The notes beneath the pieces are model-generated. The model was not told where the DNA came from. It saw only the letters and a program-made list of their open reading frames with translations, and made no database searches. A stretch of 64,000 nt of DNA from Flavobacterium petrolei (lineage in GTDB: Bacteria > Bacteroidota > Bacteroidia > Flavobacteriales > Flavobacteriaceae): assembly GCF_003314435.2 (NCBI RefSeq), contig NZ_QNVY02000001.1, positions 62,001 to 126,000 of the forward strand. Direction: 5' to 3'. Positions 38,868-48,900 of the stretch are shown here, piece after piece; within the stretch, counting starts at the first letter, position 1, and each line of letters begins with the position of its first letter. The position numbers were made by a program, and so were the translations under genes.

Positions 38868-40502
38868 TTATTGCACTTTCTGACCTTTCAAGTAGGTATT
38901 AATTGGTTTCATTTTCACTATTTTATTTTCTTCCACTTTCATCAAATCCTGATCGTACATTACAAAATCAGCCCATTTTCCCACTTCAAGACTTCCTTTT
39001 TCTTTTTCTTCGAAATTAGAGTAAGCTGCCCAAATGGTCATTCCTCTTAAAGTTTCCGCTCTGGTCAAAGCATTTTCCATTTGGAAACCACCTTTTGGAT
39101 ATTCCTTACTGTCTTTTCTGGCTACAGCCGCATGAAAAGTTAGCATCGGATTTACTTCCTCCACTGGAAAATCAGTTCCAAGGGCTACCATTCCCGCTTT
39201 TTGAAGTAATTTTTTATAAGCATAGGCATTTTTCAGCCTTTCTTTCCCTAATCTATCTTCAGCCCAATACATATCGGATGTGGCATGCGTAGGTTGAACT
39301 GAAGGAATAATTCCAAATTTGAAATAATCAAAATCTTGTTCACGCAAAACTTGCGCGTGCTCAATTTTCCATCTTCTATCTTTGGTTCCAGCCAAAACAT
39401 CTCCGTAAATTTTCAAAATCACCGTATTTGCCGAATCGCCAATAGCATGCGTATTCAACTGAAACTTTGAAGCCGCAATCTGTTTGGCTACATCCTTTAA
39501 TCCAGAAATTGGTGCCAACAAAGCGCCGTATTGGCCTGGCTTGTCGGAATACGGTTTATGCATGCAAGCACCGCGAGAACCCAAAGCGCCATCACCGTAC
39601 ATTTTAAAAGAACGTACATTTAGATTATCCGTTTTATAAATTCCTTTTTTTAGATATAAATCAATATTTTTCTGATTTGCCGTAATCATTGCATACACAT
39701 TAAGCTTCATCACTTTTGCTTTTTGCAAACTATCCATCAAATGAATAATGTCCGGATCTAATCCTGCATCATTTACGGTTGTCAATCCATAATCAAACAT
39801 CACTTTTTCGGCATCCAATAAAGCGGCTATTTGTATTTTACGGGTTGGTTTGGGAATTATTTTAAACACTAATTCCATCGGATTATCTACTAAAATTCCT
39901 GTTGGTTCTCCGTTAGCAATTTCAATCTGTCCGCCATCTGCTTTCGTATCTTTAGTGATTTTTGCTAATTTTAATGCCTTACTATTCACGATAATTGCAT
40001 GACCGTCAACTCTGTTTAAAACTACAGGAATATCAGGAAATGCAGCGTCTAAATCAGCTTTTGTAGGATACTTTTTGACTTTCCAGTCGTTTTGATCCCA
40101 TCCGTTACCTACAATAAACGTTGGATTTTTATCTTTTTGAAAAGCCTTTAAACGAGTTATTATTTCGTCCATACTTTTGGTACCGCGTAAATCAGCTTCC
40201 TGCAAGCTTAAACCATAGCTATAAAAATGGCAGTGTGCATCAATCAAGCCCGGGTAAATAAATTTCCCTTCCGCATCTATTGTATTTTTGGATTCATATT
40301 GTTTTGAAATTTCGCCATTAGTCCCAATAGCCACAATTTTCCCCTTATCAATTGCCATAGCCGAAGCCGTTCCAAAAGAGTTATCTACCGAGTAAATAGT
40401 AGCATCTGTAATAATAGTGTCAACGGTAACTTTATTTTTTTGATCACAGGAAATCAACAAAAACAAAGCAAGAAATAAAGTAATAGATCTCATAATAAAC
40501 AT
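38868..40502 (-). CDS. Lipoprotein amidohydrolase, YtcJ-like
   Basis: The 544-residue protein begins with a lipoprotein signal (lipobox LISC, Cys 19), so it is tethered outside the cytoplasm. It is a metal-dependent hydrolase of the amidohydrolase superfamily, group 3. It shows IDAHCHFYSYG (metal HxH), NTHAIGDSANTVIL, KIEHAQVLREQDF and GTDFPVEEVNP with the catalytic Asp. YtcJ-like members hydrolyse varied amides, and the substrate is not known. It sits between two asparagine synthetase genes on the same strand. An amide substrate linked to asparagine metabolism is a tempting idea, but context is the only support. Confidence 0.85.
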   Translation of the reverse strand: MFIMRSITLFLALFLLISCDQKNKVTVDTIITDATIYSVDNSFGTASAMAIDKGKIVAIGTNGEISKQYESKNTIDAEGKFIYPGLIDAHCHFYSYGLSLQEADLRGTKSMDEIITRLKAFQKDKNPTFIVGNGWDQNDWKVKKYPTKADLDAAFPDIPVVLNRVDGHAIIVNSKALKLAKITKDTKADGGQIEIANGEPTGILVDNPMELVFKIIPKPTRKIQIAALLDAEKVMFDYGLTTVNDAGLDPDIIHLMDSLQKAKVMKLNVYAMITANQKNIDLYLKKGIYKTDNLNVRSFKMYGDGALGSRGACMHKPYSDKPGQYGALLAPISGLKDVAKQIAASKFQLNTHAIGDSANTVILKIYGDVLAGTKDRRWKIEHAQVLREQDFDYFKFGIIPSVQPTHATSDMYWAEDRLGKERLKNAYAYKKLLQKAGMVALGTDFPVEEVNPMLTFHAAVARKDSKEYPKGGFQMENALTRAETLRGMTIWAAYSNFEEKEKGSLEVGKWADFVMYDQDLMKVEENKIVKMKPINTYLKGQKVQ

Positions 40503-40608
40503 TTTAGTTATGCTAATATAAAAAAACTGTACCGAATTATTTTAAACAAACGGAATTAAAAGAAATTTTTGAATTCTTAACTCGACCATTCTGATTATTT
40601 CCATAAAA

Positions 40609-40634
40609 AAACGCTCTCCAAAAGGAGAGCGTTT
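40609..40634 (-). terminator. Terminator of the second asparagine synthetase gene
   Basis: AAACGCTCTCC pairs with GGAGAGCGTTT around AAAA. On the minus strand it continues into further T residues. It lies 31 bases after the stop of the asnB at 40665. Confidence 0.85.
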
Positions 40635-40664
40635 GTCTATTTGTAAAATCTTAATTAATTGTGT

Positions 40665-42341
40665 TTATGCTTTTGCATACGCATCATCATGCACGCTAGC
40701 TACTGCTCTTCCAGATGGGTCATTCATGTTCTTGAATGCCTCATCCCATTCCAATGCAATTTTTGTACTACACGCAACGCTTGCTTCTTGCGGAACACAC
40801 AAAGCAGCTGCATCACTTGGAAAATGCTCATGAAAAATAGAACGGTAATAATATTCCTCTTTTGAAGTTGGCGTTTGTAAAGGGAACTTGTATTTAGCAT
40901 TTGCTAATTGTTCATCTGAAATTTCAACCGCTACCACTTCTTTCAAAGTATCAATCCAACCGTATCCTACACCATCACTAAATTGTTCTTTTTGTCTCCA
41001 AGCAACACTTGGCGGCAACATCTCTTCAAAAGCTTTACGAACTACCCATTTTTCCATTGGATGTTCTGCATTGATCATTTTATCCTGAGGATTAACGCGC
41101 ATCGCCACATCCATAAATTCTTTATCTAAAAATGGCACACGCCCTTCAATTCCCCATGCTGCTAAACTTTTGTTCGCACGCAAACAGTCGTACATGTGCA
41201 ATTTACCTAATTTACGTACGTTCTCCTCATGAAACTCTCTTGCATTTGGTGCTTTGTGGAAGTATAAATATCCTCCAAAAAGTTCATCTGCTCCTTCACC
41301 CGACAATACCATTTTGATACCCATTGATTTGATAACTCTCGCCATTAACCACATAGGTGTCGATGCTCTAATAGTAGTCACATCATAGGTTTCTAAATTG
41401 TAAATCACATCTTTAACCGCATCCAAACCTTCTTGAATAGTGAATTTAATTTCGTGGTGAATCGTTCCTATATGATCCGCTACAATTTGAGCAGCCGCTA
41501 AATCCGGAGAACCTTCTAATCCTACTGAGAAAGAATGTAATTGCGGATACCAAGCATCAGCAACATCTCCAGATTCAATACGTTTTTGCGCATATTTTTT
41601 GGCTACAGCCGAAGTAATCGAAGAATCTAATCCTCCAGAAAGCAAAACACCATAAGGCACATCACTCATCAATTGTCTATGAACCGCAGCTTCTAAAGCC
41701 ACTTTAATTTCGTCAATGCTGGTTACGTTGTCTTTTACGGCATCATAATCGGTCCATTCTCTTTTATACCATTGTACAAATTCCCCGTCTTTACTCGTCA
41801 TATAATGTCCTGGAGGAAACAATTGTATTTTTGTACAATAGCCTTCTAAGGCTTTCAATTCTGAAGCTACATAAAAAGTTCCATGCTCATCCCAACCTAT
41901 GTATAATGGAATAATTCCCATGTGATCACGAGCAACAAAATATTCGTCTTTTTCTACATCATAAATAGCAAATCCAAATATTCCGTTCATTTCATCTATA
42001 AAATGAGGTCCTTTTTCTTTGTAAAGTGCCAGAATTACTTCGCAGTCACTTTCTGTTTGAAAGTTATATTTCCCTTCAAATTGTTTACGCAATTCTCTGT
42101 GGTTATAGATCTCACCATTTGCGGCTAAAACAAGTTGTTTATCTTCACTGAACAACGGTTGCTTTCCTGAAGCAGGATCAACAATTGCCAAACGTTCGTG
42201 AGACAAAATGGCTTTTTCATTACTAAAAATTCCACTCCAGTCCGGTCCACGATGACGGATAATTTTAGACATTTCTAATACTTGCGGTCTTAAAACTTCC
42301 GCTTTTTGTTTTAGGTCAAAGGCACATACTATTCCGCACAT
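40665..42341 (-). CDS. asnB: Asparagine synthetase B, glutamine-hydrolysing (copy 2)
   Basis: The 558-residue paralogue of the enzyme at 37059 is close in length to E. coli AsnB. It has MCGIVCAFD (Cys 2), 'RHRGPDWSG', 'ANGEIYNHREL', VLLSGGLDSSITSA and SGEGADELFGGYLYF. An insert after the PP-loop (KRIESGDVADAWYPQ) is missing in copy 1. Both copies keep all visible catalytic residues, so both should be active. They probably differ in regulation, because a 50-base near-palindrome lies only in front of this copy. Confidence 0.95.
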   Translation of the reverse strand: MCGIVCAFDLKQKAEVLRPQVLEMSKIIRHRGPDWSGIFSNEKAILSHERLAIVDPASGKQPLFSEDKQLVLAANGEIYNHRELRKQFEGKYNFQTESDCEVILALYKEKGPHFIDEMNGIFGFAIYDVEKDEYFVARDHMGIIPLYIGWDEHGTFYVASELKALEGYCTKIQLFPPGHYMTSKDGEFVQWYKREWTDYDAVKDNVTSIDEIKVALEAAVHRQLMSDVPYGVLLSGGLDSSITSAVAKKYAQKRIESGDVADAWYPQLHSFSVGLEGSPDLAAAQIVADHIGTIHHEIKFTIQEGLDAVKDVIYNLETYDVTTIRASTPMWLMARVIKSMGIKMVLSGEGADELFGGYLYFHKAPNAREFHEENVRKLGKLHMYDCLRANKSLAAWGIEGRVPFLDKEFMDVAMRVNPQDKMINAEHPMEKWVVRKAFEEMLPPSVAWRQKEQFSDGVGYGWIDTLKEVVAVEISDEQLANAKYKFPLQTPTSKEEYYYRSIFHEHFPSDAAALCVPQEASVACSTKIALEWDEAFKNMNDPSGRAVASVHDDAYAKA

Positions 42342-42410
42342 AACTATATATTTTTAATGTTTTGTTTATTTTGATAAGGCAAAGATGCAGTTATAGTTCT
42401 AATTGAAAAA

Positions 42411-42460
42411 CACAAATACTATTTTTAGTTATAAATTATAACCAAAAAATAGCATTTGTG
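42411..42460. promoter_or_regulatory. 50-base near-perfect palindrome upstream of asnB copy 2
   Basis: CACAAATACTATTTTTAGTT at the left end mirrors AACCAAAAAATAGCATTTGTG at the right end. About 23 of 25 positions pair. It lies about 70 bases before the start codon. No gene follows that would need a terminator here and the stem is interrupted by no T-run, so an operator (for example Lrp/AsnC-type) is the better guess. Confidence 0.6.
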
Positions 42461-42509
42461 TTTAAAATGTAATTAAAAAAGAATAAAAAAGGAATAGAAG
42501 TTGAGAATT

Positions 42510-42573
42510 GTAAAATGGGACGCAGATGATACGGATACAACTCCCGAAGCTTCGGGACGGATTCTAACGGATT
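42510..42573. repeat. Spacer repeat with CCCGAAGCTTCGGGA palindrome
   Basis: The run contains 'gacgcagatgatacggata', then the perfect palindrome CCCGAAGCTTCGGGA (42543-42557), then 'cggattctaacggatttt'. I recall such pieces as frequent in flavobacterial spacers. A related CCCGAAGTTTCGGG occurs inside the DegT gene at about 56262-56275. Confidence 0.5.
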
Positions 42574-43023
42574 TTATTCAATAGCCTCCACCAAATACTT
42601 CGTACCATTAATCTCAAAAGTAAAACCTTCTTGATTTCCCATGAGTTTATTTCCCAAAGGAGATTGTGGTGATAATGCGATAATATTGATTCCCTCGACA
42701 TTGATTTTTGGAAGCGCCACACTCAGATACAAATAGATTCCGTTCGCTTTTACCAAGCTCCCCAAAATAATTGTTTCGGCAATAGTAGCAGCATCAATTT
42801 TATCCAAAACTGTTTTTTGATCCAGTACTTCTCTCAACTTACGATTGAGTTTTTCCTGCTCAATGTGCATCATGGATAAAGCGGTTTCATGTTTGTCTCC
42901 GGCAGAACCTTTGGCATCGTTCTTAGAATCTTCGGTAAGCGCCACAATCATGTCTTTGAAAACATCGATTCGATCCTGAACTAATTGTAAATAATGGGTA
43001 TGTATTTTTTGTTTGAAAGTCAT
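42574..43023 (-). CDS. GreA/GreB-like small protein
   Basis: The start is ATG 43023 (MTFKQKIHTHYLQ), giving 149 residues. An upstream TTG would run into repeat sequence. The N-terminal half is helical and rich in Glu/Lys (VALTEDSKNDAKG, 'IEQEKLNRKLREVL'), consistent with the Gre coiled coil. The C-terminal half (LGSLVKANGIYLYLSVALP; ALSPQSPLGNKLMGNQEG) matches the FKBP-like Gre domain, with the typical S-P-x-S-P-L-G-x-x-L-x-G motif. It may modulate RNA polymerase. I recall homologues labelled '3-oxoacyl-ACP synthase' in flavobacterial genomes, a label nothing here supports. It is last in the minus-strand run from 48983. Confidence 0.7.
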   Translation of the reverse strand: MTFKQKIHTHYLQLVQDRIDVFKDMIVALTEDSKNDAKGSAGDKHETALSMMHIEQEKLNRKLREVLDQKTVLDKIDAATIAETIILGSLVKANGIYLYLSVALPKINVEGINIIALSPQSPLGNKLMGNQEGFTFEINGTKYLVEAIE

Positions 43024-43109
43024 AATTAGAATTACTAGCCTGACAGGGTTCAAAACCCTATCAGCGTTTCAAATTTTTATAATAAAAAAAGCGAAGATTG
43101 TTTTCCGTT

Positions 43110-43146
43110 TCGGCTCCCTCTCCTTTGGGGAGGGCTGGGGTGGGGA
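43110..43146. repeat. GGCTCCCTCTCCTTTGGGGA repeat
   Basis: This is a copy of the G-rich half of the repeat at 27105-27137 (TTTGGGGAGGGCTGGGG...). It fills part of the gap between the barrel gene and the Gre-like gene. Confidence 0.65.
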
Positions 43147-43147
43147 T

Positions 43148-44899
43148 TTAAAAATCAAATTTATAGTTCACTCCCAGAATCACTTGAAATCCCTGAACTG
43201 GGTAATTCAACCATTTTTGATAGGCATTATTAGTGATATTATTAGCTCTTGCAAAAGCAGTCAATCGGTCGCTGTATTTGAATCCAACATTTGCATTAAC
43301 ATCAAAATAAGATTTCAAAGTTACAGGAGCTGCATTTGCCGAAAAGGCCGTATTCATCTGAAAATCTTTTCGCTCACCTACGTAAAACACATTTGTTCCA
43401 GCGAACCATTTTTCTGTAATATTAAAATCAAGATTTGAATTTATTTTTATTGCTGGCATATTCCAGGCTTCTTGCTGAAAATCATTAGTGAAACTGCTGA
43501 AAGTTCCGTTGATTCCAAAAGTTACATCCTCAGAAAAATCAGCTTTTAATTCTCCATAAAAACTTAATGTTTTCATATCATCATACACCACTTGAAAGGA
43601 ATTCCCGTACGCATAATCCTCATTTCCTGTACTTTCATTGTAATCATTGCTTCTAAACAAGGCTTTATTTCTTTCATTTACATATGAAGCTTTTACATTA
43701 TAACTCACATTATTTGTCAATTTCCCTTTTAATCCTGCAAAAATATCATATTGCTGATCTGTTGGAGTTATGCTCAAAGTCGGAGATAAAAACGGATTTT
43801 CGTTCACAAAATCCTGATATGAATTTTGTTTTAAATTTCCTTCGGCACCAGCATAGAAAATCATCAAATCGCCAACAACTTTATACGAAGCATTGAATTT
43901 TGGATACACATAAAAGGAATTATTGCTGTTTTGATTATCCATACTGTAAAAAACAGCGGCACCAATATTCAGTGTCCAATCCTCCTCCTGCATCACAAAG
44001 CTTGGAGAAATTCCAAAATTCGTAAATCCGTATTTGATGGCTTCGACATTCGTGTTTAAATAATTTTTATCGAAACTTCCTCCCACATAATCTACCGTTA
44101 AATCCGTTTTCACAGCACTTTCCATCACGTCAAATTCAACGGTTGGTTTTGCATAAAATCTATTTTCTGAAGATCCTGAAGCATCTGAAAAATGGCTGTA
44201 TTTAAGACTTGTTTTATTCAAAATACTTTCGCTGAAAGCAACATTTCCGCCCAACGTTATGGTTCTGTACGTTTGCTGCGGATCAATTCCATTAATCAAC
44301 ATCACTTGATCCTGGGCTGATAAAGTATTTCCAAATTCCGACGGCAATCCGTACCAATTATAAATCTGATTTTGATATCCTAAATCCAAATTCCAAGACA
44401 CGTCTTTTTGATTGGAACCATACATTAAGTCTAACGAAGTATCATAAAACCGATTTTCTAATGCTACATTTTTGATTCCGCCTTCTGACGAATGATGACG
44501 GAACATTCCTCCAACATAATCAGTGTTGCTGATATCGTGATTCACGAATAATTCTCCAATAAAAGTTCCGTAATTCCCAACACCAAAAGTCGCGTAATTT
44601 TTAAATAAATGTGCTTGTTTTTCTTTCTCCACGCCCTCTGCTTTTCCTTTGGATGGTGTAAATGTTGACGCTACCGGAAAAGAAAAAATCGAATATTTAA
44701 TACTTTCTTTTTTGGCATTACCTTCTTCATCAAGTTCTGGGACTTCTTTGACTTTGTTCGCATCCGAAATTTTTGGTGTATATGGTTTTACAACATTTAC
44801 GGTTTCGGTTCCAATTTGCTCTTTCTTTTGTGCAAACGAAAATTGAAATGCAATAAGTAATAAACTTAAAATTATTTTATTTTGGAAATTGATTTTCAT
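43148..44899 (-). CDS. TonB-receptor-like outer-membrane barrel lacking a plug
   Basis: The 583-residue protein has a signal peptide (FQFSFAQKK, about residue 24). A linker with VNVVKPYTPKISDANKVKE follows, then alternating strands to a final YKFDF. It reads like the barrel of a TonB-dependent receptor, but the usual plug motifs (ExxKGP, GGxINxxTK) are absent. It is also shorter than full receptors. It lies downstream of PhzF and a 1004-residue TPR protein on the same strand. I recall such barrel-TPR pairs as conserved in flavobacteria. Transport of an unknown ligand or a structural role are both open. Confidence 0.75.
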   Translation of the reverse strand: MKINFQNKIILSLLLIAFQFSFAQKKEQIGTETVNVVKPYTPKISDANKVKEVPELDEEGNAKKESIKYSIFSFPVASTFTPSKGKAEGVEKEKQAHLFKNYATFGVGNYGTFIGELFVNHDISNTDYVGGMFRHHSSEGGIKNVALENRFYDTSLDLMYGSNQKDVSWNLDLGYQNQIYNWYGLPSEFGNTLSAQDQVMLINGIDPQQTYRTITLGGNVAFSESILNKTSLKYSHFSDASGSSENRFYAKPTVEFDVMESAVKTDLTVDYVGGSFDKNYLNTNVEAIKYGFTNFGISPSFVMQEEDWTLNIGAAVFYSMDNQNSNNSFYVYPKFNASYKVVGDLMIFYAGAEGNLKQNSYQDFVNENPFLSPTLSITPTDQQYDIFAGLKGKLTNNVSYNVKASYVNERNKALFRSNDYNESTGNEDYAYGNSFQVVYDDMKTLSFYGELKADFSEDVTFGINGTFSSFTNDFQQEAWNMPAIKINSNLDFNITEKWFAGTNVFYVGERKDFQMNTAFSANAAPVTLKSYFDVNANVGFKYSDRLTAFARANNITNNAYQKWLNYPVQGFQVILGVNYKFDF

Positions 44900-45023
44900 T
44901 TTTATTGTTGTTTTTTGATAAAAGAAGAAAGAAACAAGACTTTACAAATTGCCTAATCAATAACTTTTTCTTTCTAATTACCTCTTTAATTTTTTACTTC
45001 TTATTTATTACTTAACTTGTAAT

Positions 45024-45887
45024 TTAAACTTCCCACTCGCCTTTTGCAATGAATTGCGATTTACCACCAATATTTATATCAAAATGATTATTCTCTAATT
45101 TTCCGTCAAAATAAATTTGAGAAGGTCTATTTATGAAATCGCCCTGATGATTAATAATTTGAATTTTTGGAGCATTATATTTTAACAGAAAAGCCTGCAA
45201 ACAAGTGCTTGCACTTCCCGTTGCTGCATCTTCTATAAGTTGATTGTTTTCTATACAAAGCATTCTACTGCTTAATTTCGTGTCTTCTAAACAAAAGAAA
45301 TACAACGCTCTATGACTTGTTTTACAGTTTGCCTGCAACCATTCGTTCATTTTAGTTTTATCCAAAATCAAATTCTCTAAAACTTTTTTATTTTTGACAG
45401 GAACAATTACAAACGCGCTTCCTGTGGTTACTTCCTGAATGGGAAATGCATCATCAAAATCAGCACGGCTTAAATTGCTGAAGTTCAAAAAATCTTCTGC
45501 TGAAAAAGTATCCAAAAACTGAGGTTGAGCAGCCTGCAACCAAACCAAGTCTCCCGATTGATGCACCGGAATTTCACCAATTGGCACCGACAATGTAATC
45601 TTTTCCGGTTTGTGCTCAAAGATCTTATTCATCAAAACCCACGAAGTCCCAATGATTGGATGACCGGCAAACTTCATTTCGTGCTCCGGAGTAAAAATTC
45701 TGATGGTTGCCGAATTATTTTCAGCATTAAGCTTGGTAATAAAAGTACTTTCCGCAAAGTTGATTTCACGGGCAATTTTTTGCATCTGTTCGTCACTTAA
45801 GGCTTCAGCCTCTAAAAAAACAGCCAATTGATTGCCCGCATATTTTTTCTCTGTAAAAACATCAACTAGATAAAAAGGTAGATTCAT
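45024..45887 (-). CDS. PhzF-family isomerase/epimerase
   Basis: The 287-residue cytoplasmic enzyme has the two-lobed diaminopimelate-epimerase-like fold of the PhzF family. Visible marks are YLVDVFTEKKYAGNQLAVFL, the catalytic Glu in INFAESTFIT, the 'MKFAGHPIIGTSWVL' motif and EDAATGSASTCLQAF near the end. PhzF itself isomerises a phenazine precursor, but most relatives act on unknown small acids. No other phenazine gene is present, so that pathway is not supported. It lies 81 bases after the TPR gene. Confidence 0.9.
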   Translation of the reverse strand: MNLPFYLVDVFTEKKYAGNQLAVFLEAEALSDEQMQKIAREINFAESTFITKLNAENNSATIRIFTPEHEMKFAGHPIIGTSWVLMNKIFEHKPEKITLSVPIGEIPVHQSGDLVWLQAAQPQFLDTFSAEDFLNFSNLSRADFDDAFPIQEVTTGSAFVIVPVKNKKVLENLILDKTKMNEWLQANCKTSHRALYFFCLEDTKLSSRMLCIENNQLIEDAATGSASTCLQAFLLKYNAPKIQIINHQGDFINRPSQIYFDGKLENNHFDINIGGKSQFIAKGEWEV

Positions 45888-45968
45888 TCTCTTTGTTTTT
45901 TGGCTTTCAATTATTTTAAAAATTTTACGCTTGATTTAAGCTGTTTTCCAACTTTCAAACCTTGATTT

Positions 45969-48900
45969 TTATTTTGTTATCGATGAGTTAGTTTTGGATT
46001 CTTCTGCTTTTATAATATCCAATTCTCTTTGCGCATCTGAAACCACATCCGGAAAATCAGTGAAATTCTGACTTACATTTTCTAAAATATAAGTCGCCTG
46101 ATAACTGTCTTTTAGTCCGTAAAAGTTTTTCGCCATTAAAACTAAACCTTTGGCTCCAAAATATTTATAGCTGGAATAATTCTTCGCTAATTTTTGAACC
46201 GCAACATTTGACACCTCAAATTTTCCTTCTTTATTTTTAAAATAAGCATCATAATACAAGGCTTCAGCAGCTAATTCGCCTTTAGCAATCGTCATTAATT
46301 TTGCGTAGGCCTCTTTAGCTTTCGCTTCATCACCGGTTTCAATTGCTGCGCGTGCAATGATGATTTGCGCATCACTTTTTACATTATCATCTGTTTTAGG
46401 ATTCATCAAAACCTTCTCGGCATAAATACCTGAATTTGGATAATCTTTCTTATCGTAATACAATTTCATCAAATTAGATTGTGCAAATGTTTTATTTTGA
46501 GGAATATCCGCTTCATTTTCTAAACGGGCCAAAATTAGAATTGCTTTTTGATCTTCTTTGTTTTTAAGGAAAATTTGAGCCAATCGCGACAACGATTGTT
46601 CTGTAAATTCACTTCTCGATTGTGCAACTATGTATTCATAATTAGGAATAGATTTGCTCTCTGACCCTTCAGAAAAATACAATTGAGCTAGGTAATAATT
46701 AGCCTGTAAAGCATGAATCCCACGAGGAAACTGGCTTACATAACCACTAAATCCTGCAATAGCCTGCTTGGTGTTATTTTGTTGAAATTGTTTTTCAGCA
46801 GCTTCATACGTGTCATTATCCAATTCTGCATCTGTAACGGCAACAAAATCCAATGTACGAACCCAAGTTGCATATTCATCCACTCTGCCATTGTCTACAT
46901 AAATCAATCGAGCGGTTGCTACCGCTTCTAAAGCCTCCGGAGTTCTAGGAAAATCAGCCGCGACTTTTTTAAATTTCAACAATGCCTGCTCGTCTTTATC
47001 TGTATTATAATAAACCAATCCCTGACGCAAAATAGATCTAGAAGTGAAAGAACCTTTTTTGAATTCTGTATTCAATTGGTCGTACGTTTTTACGGCAAGG
47101 TCATTTTTATTCTCAGCAACATAAGTATTTGCCAATTCAAAAAGTGCATCGTCTCTGTATTCTGATTTTAGATACAATTGTAAAAAAGCGTTTAGTTCGT
47201 CAATTTTCTTATCGTTTTTAGCTAAAAATCCGTAGGAAATAGCTTTTTGGAAATACGCATAATCCGCATCAACACTTTTAGATTCGATTACTTTAGTGTA
47301 GGCATCCATTGCCGCACCGTATTTTGAAGTCACAAAACGACAATCCGCTAAACGCAAATAGGAATCATTGAGACGCACTTTATCAGCAGGCGCTTTTTCT
47401 ATTTGGTTTTGGAAATAATTACCCGCTTGATCATATTCTTTCAATTTGAAATAAGCGTATGCAATATTGTAATTACTGTTTTTAAATTCCGGTGTTTTAG
47501 AAGCTTGGTTGGCACCAACAAATTGTTTGAAACTTAATAATGCGTCTTTAAAATCATTCAAAACATATTCTGTTTCTCCTTTCCAGAAAGTAGCACGAGC
47601 TGTAAAAACAGCATCTTTTTGTTCCCCTAAAGATTTCGTAAACATTTTTAGTGCTTCGGGATAATTTCCATCGGTGTATAATTCTAAACCTCTATAAAAA
47701 AGCACTTTTTGGTACGCTAATTTATTTTCTGGAGATTTATTTTTTTCCAATAAAACTAAAGCTTCTTTGTAGTTTTTAGAAGAAATATAAGAGTCAATCA
47801 ATAATTTTTCTACCTCGGAACGGCTTGCATTCTCTGGATATTTTTTTAAGAAAGCCTGCAAAACAGAAGGAACACTTTGGTAAGAATTTCCTAATTCATA
47901 ACTTAATTTTGCATAATTTAAACTCGCATCTTCTTGAATAGCCAAATCAAAATCCATTTCCGAAGCATTTTTGAACGCATTCAAAGCTTGTTGTTTTTTA
48001 TCGGTATTCAGATAACTTTCTCCCAAATGATAATAGGCATTTTGCGCTACAAAATCTTTCCCGCCAATGATTTTATTGAACTGAGAAATCGCATTTTCGT
48101 AGTCTTTTTGCTTGTAATACGCATATCCTAATTGGTAAAAATCCGTATTATTCCATTTGCCTTTTTTACCTTTGTAAGCAACTAAAAATGGAATTGCGGT
48201 GTCGTATTTTTTTAAATTAAAATAGCTTTCGCCAATGATTTTATTGAGTTCTGATTTTTCCAAAGGAGTGGATTTAGCCATTGCTTTCTGACCTAAATCA
48301 ATTGCTTTTTGGAAATTCCCCAATTTAAAATTCATATCCGCCTGATAATACGAAAGCTTTTCTTTGTACTTTTCTTCACCTGAAACTTCGTCAAAATACT
48401 TTGTAGCTTGCTTGTAATCGTCGCCTTCATACGCCATAAAACCTAAATAATATTTGGCTTGAGAACCATATTCAGCTGAATTCACCACTTTATTCAAATA
48501 CACCGTAGCTTCTTTTTTGTTTTTGGCATTAAAAAAACTATAGCCTTTTTGGAAATTGAATTTATCTTGATCCTTTCTGCTTAAACTGCTTTCGTCAACT
48601 TTGTCAAACCATTGTAAAGCTTGCGGATAATTTCCTTGATTAAAATGATAATGTGCTACTTCGATGTACGCCTGATTTTGTTTTACGCTGGTAGGATAAT
48701 CCGAAACAAATTGCTCCATCAACTCATCCGCATTGGATTGATTGGTTCGAATGGCACAATTCGCGGCATAATAAGCACAATCTGATTTCAATTCTTCAGT
48801 TGCGGCAGTTTCCTTTACTTTATTAAAAATAAGTTGCGCTGAAGCATATTGCGCGTCTTTAAATAAAGAAACCGCTTTATTGAAATCTTTTGAATCGTGC

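Noticed and set aside
45024..45887. Phenazine biosynthesis
   Set aside because: Only a PhzF-family protein is present. The family is broad, and no other phenazine gene lies nearby.
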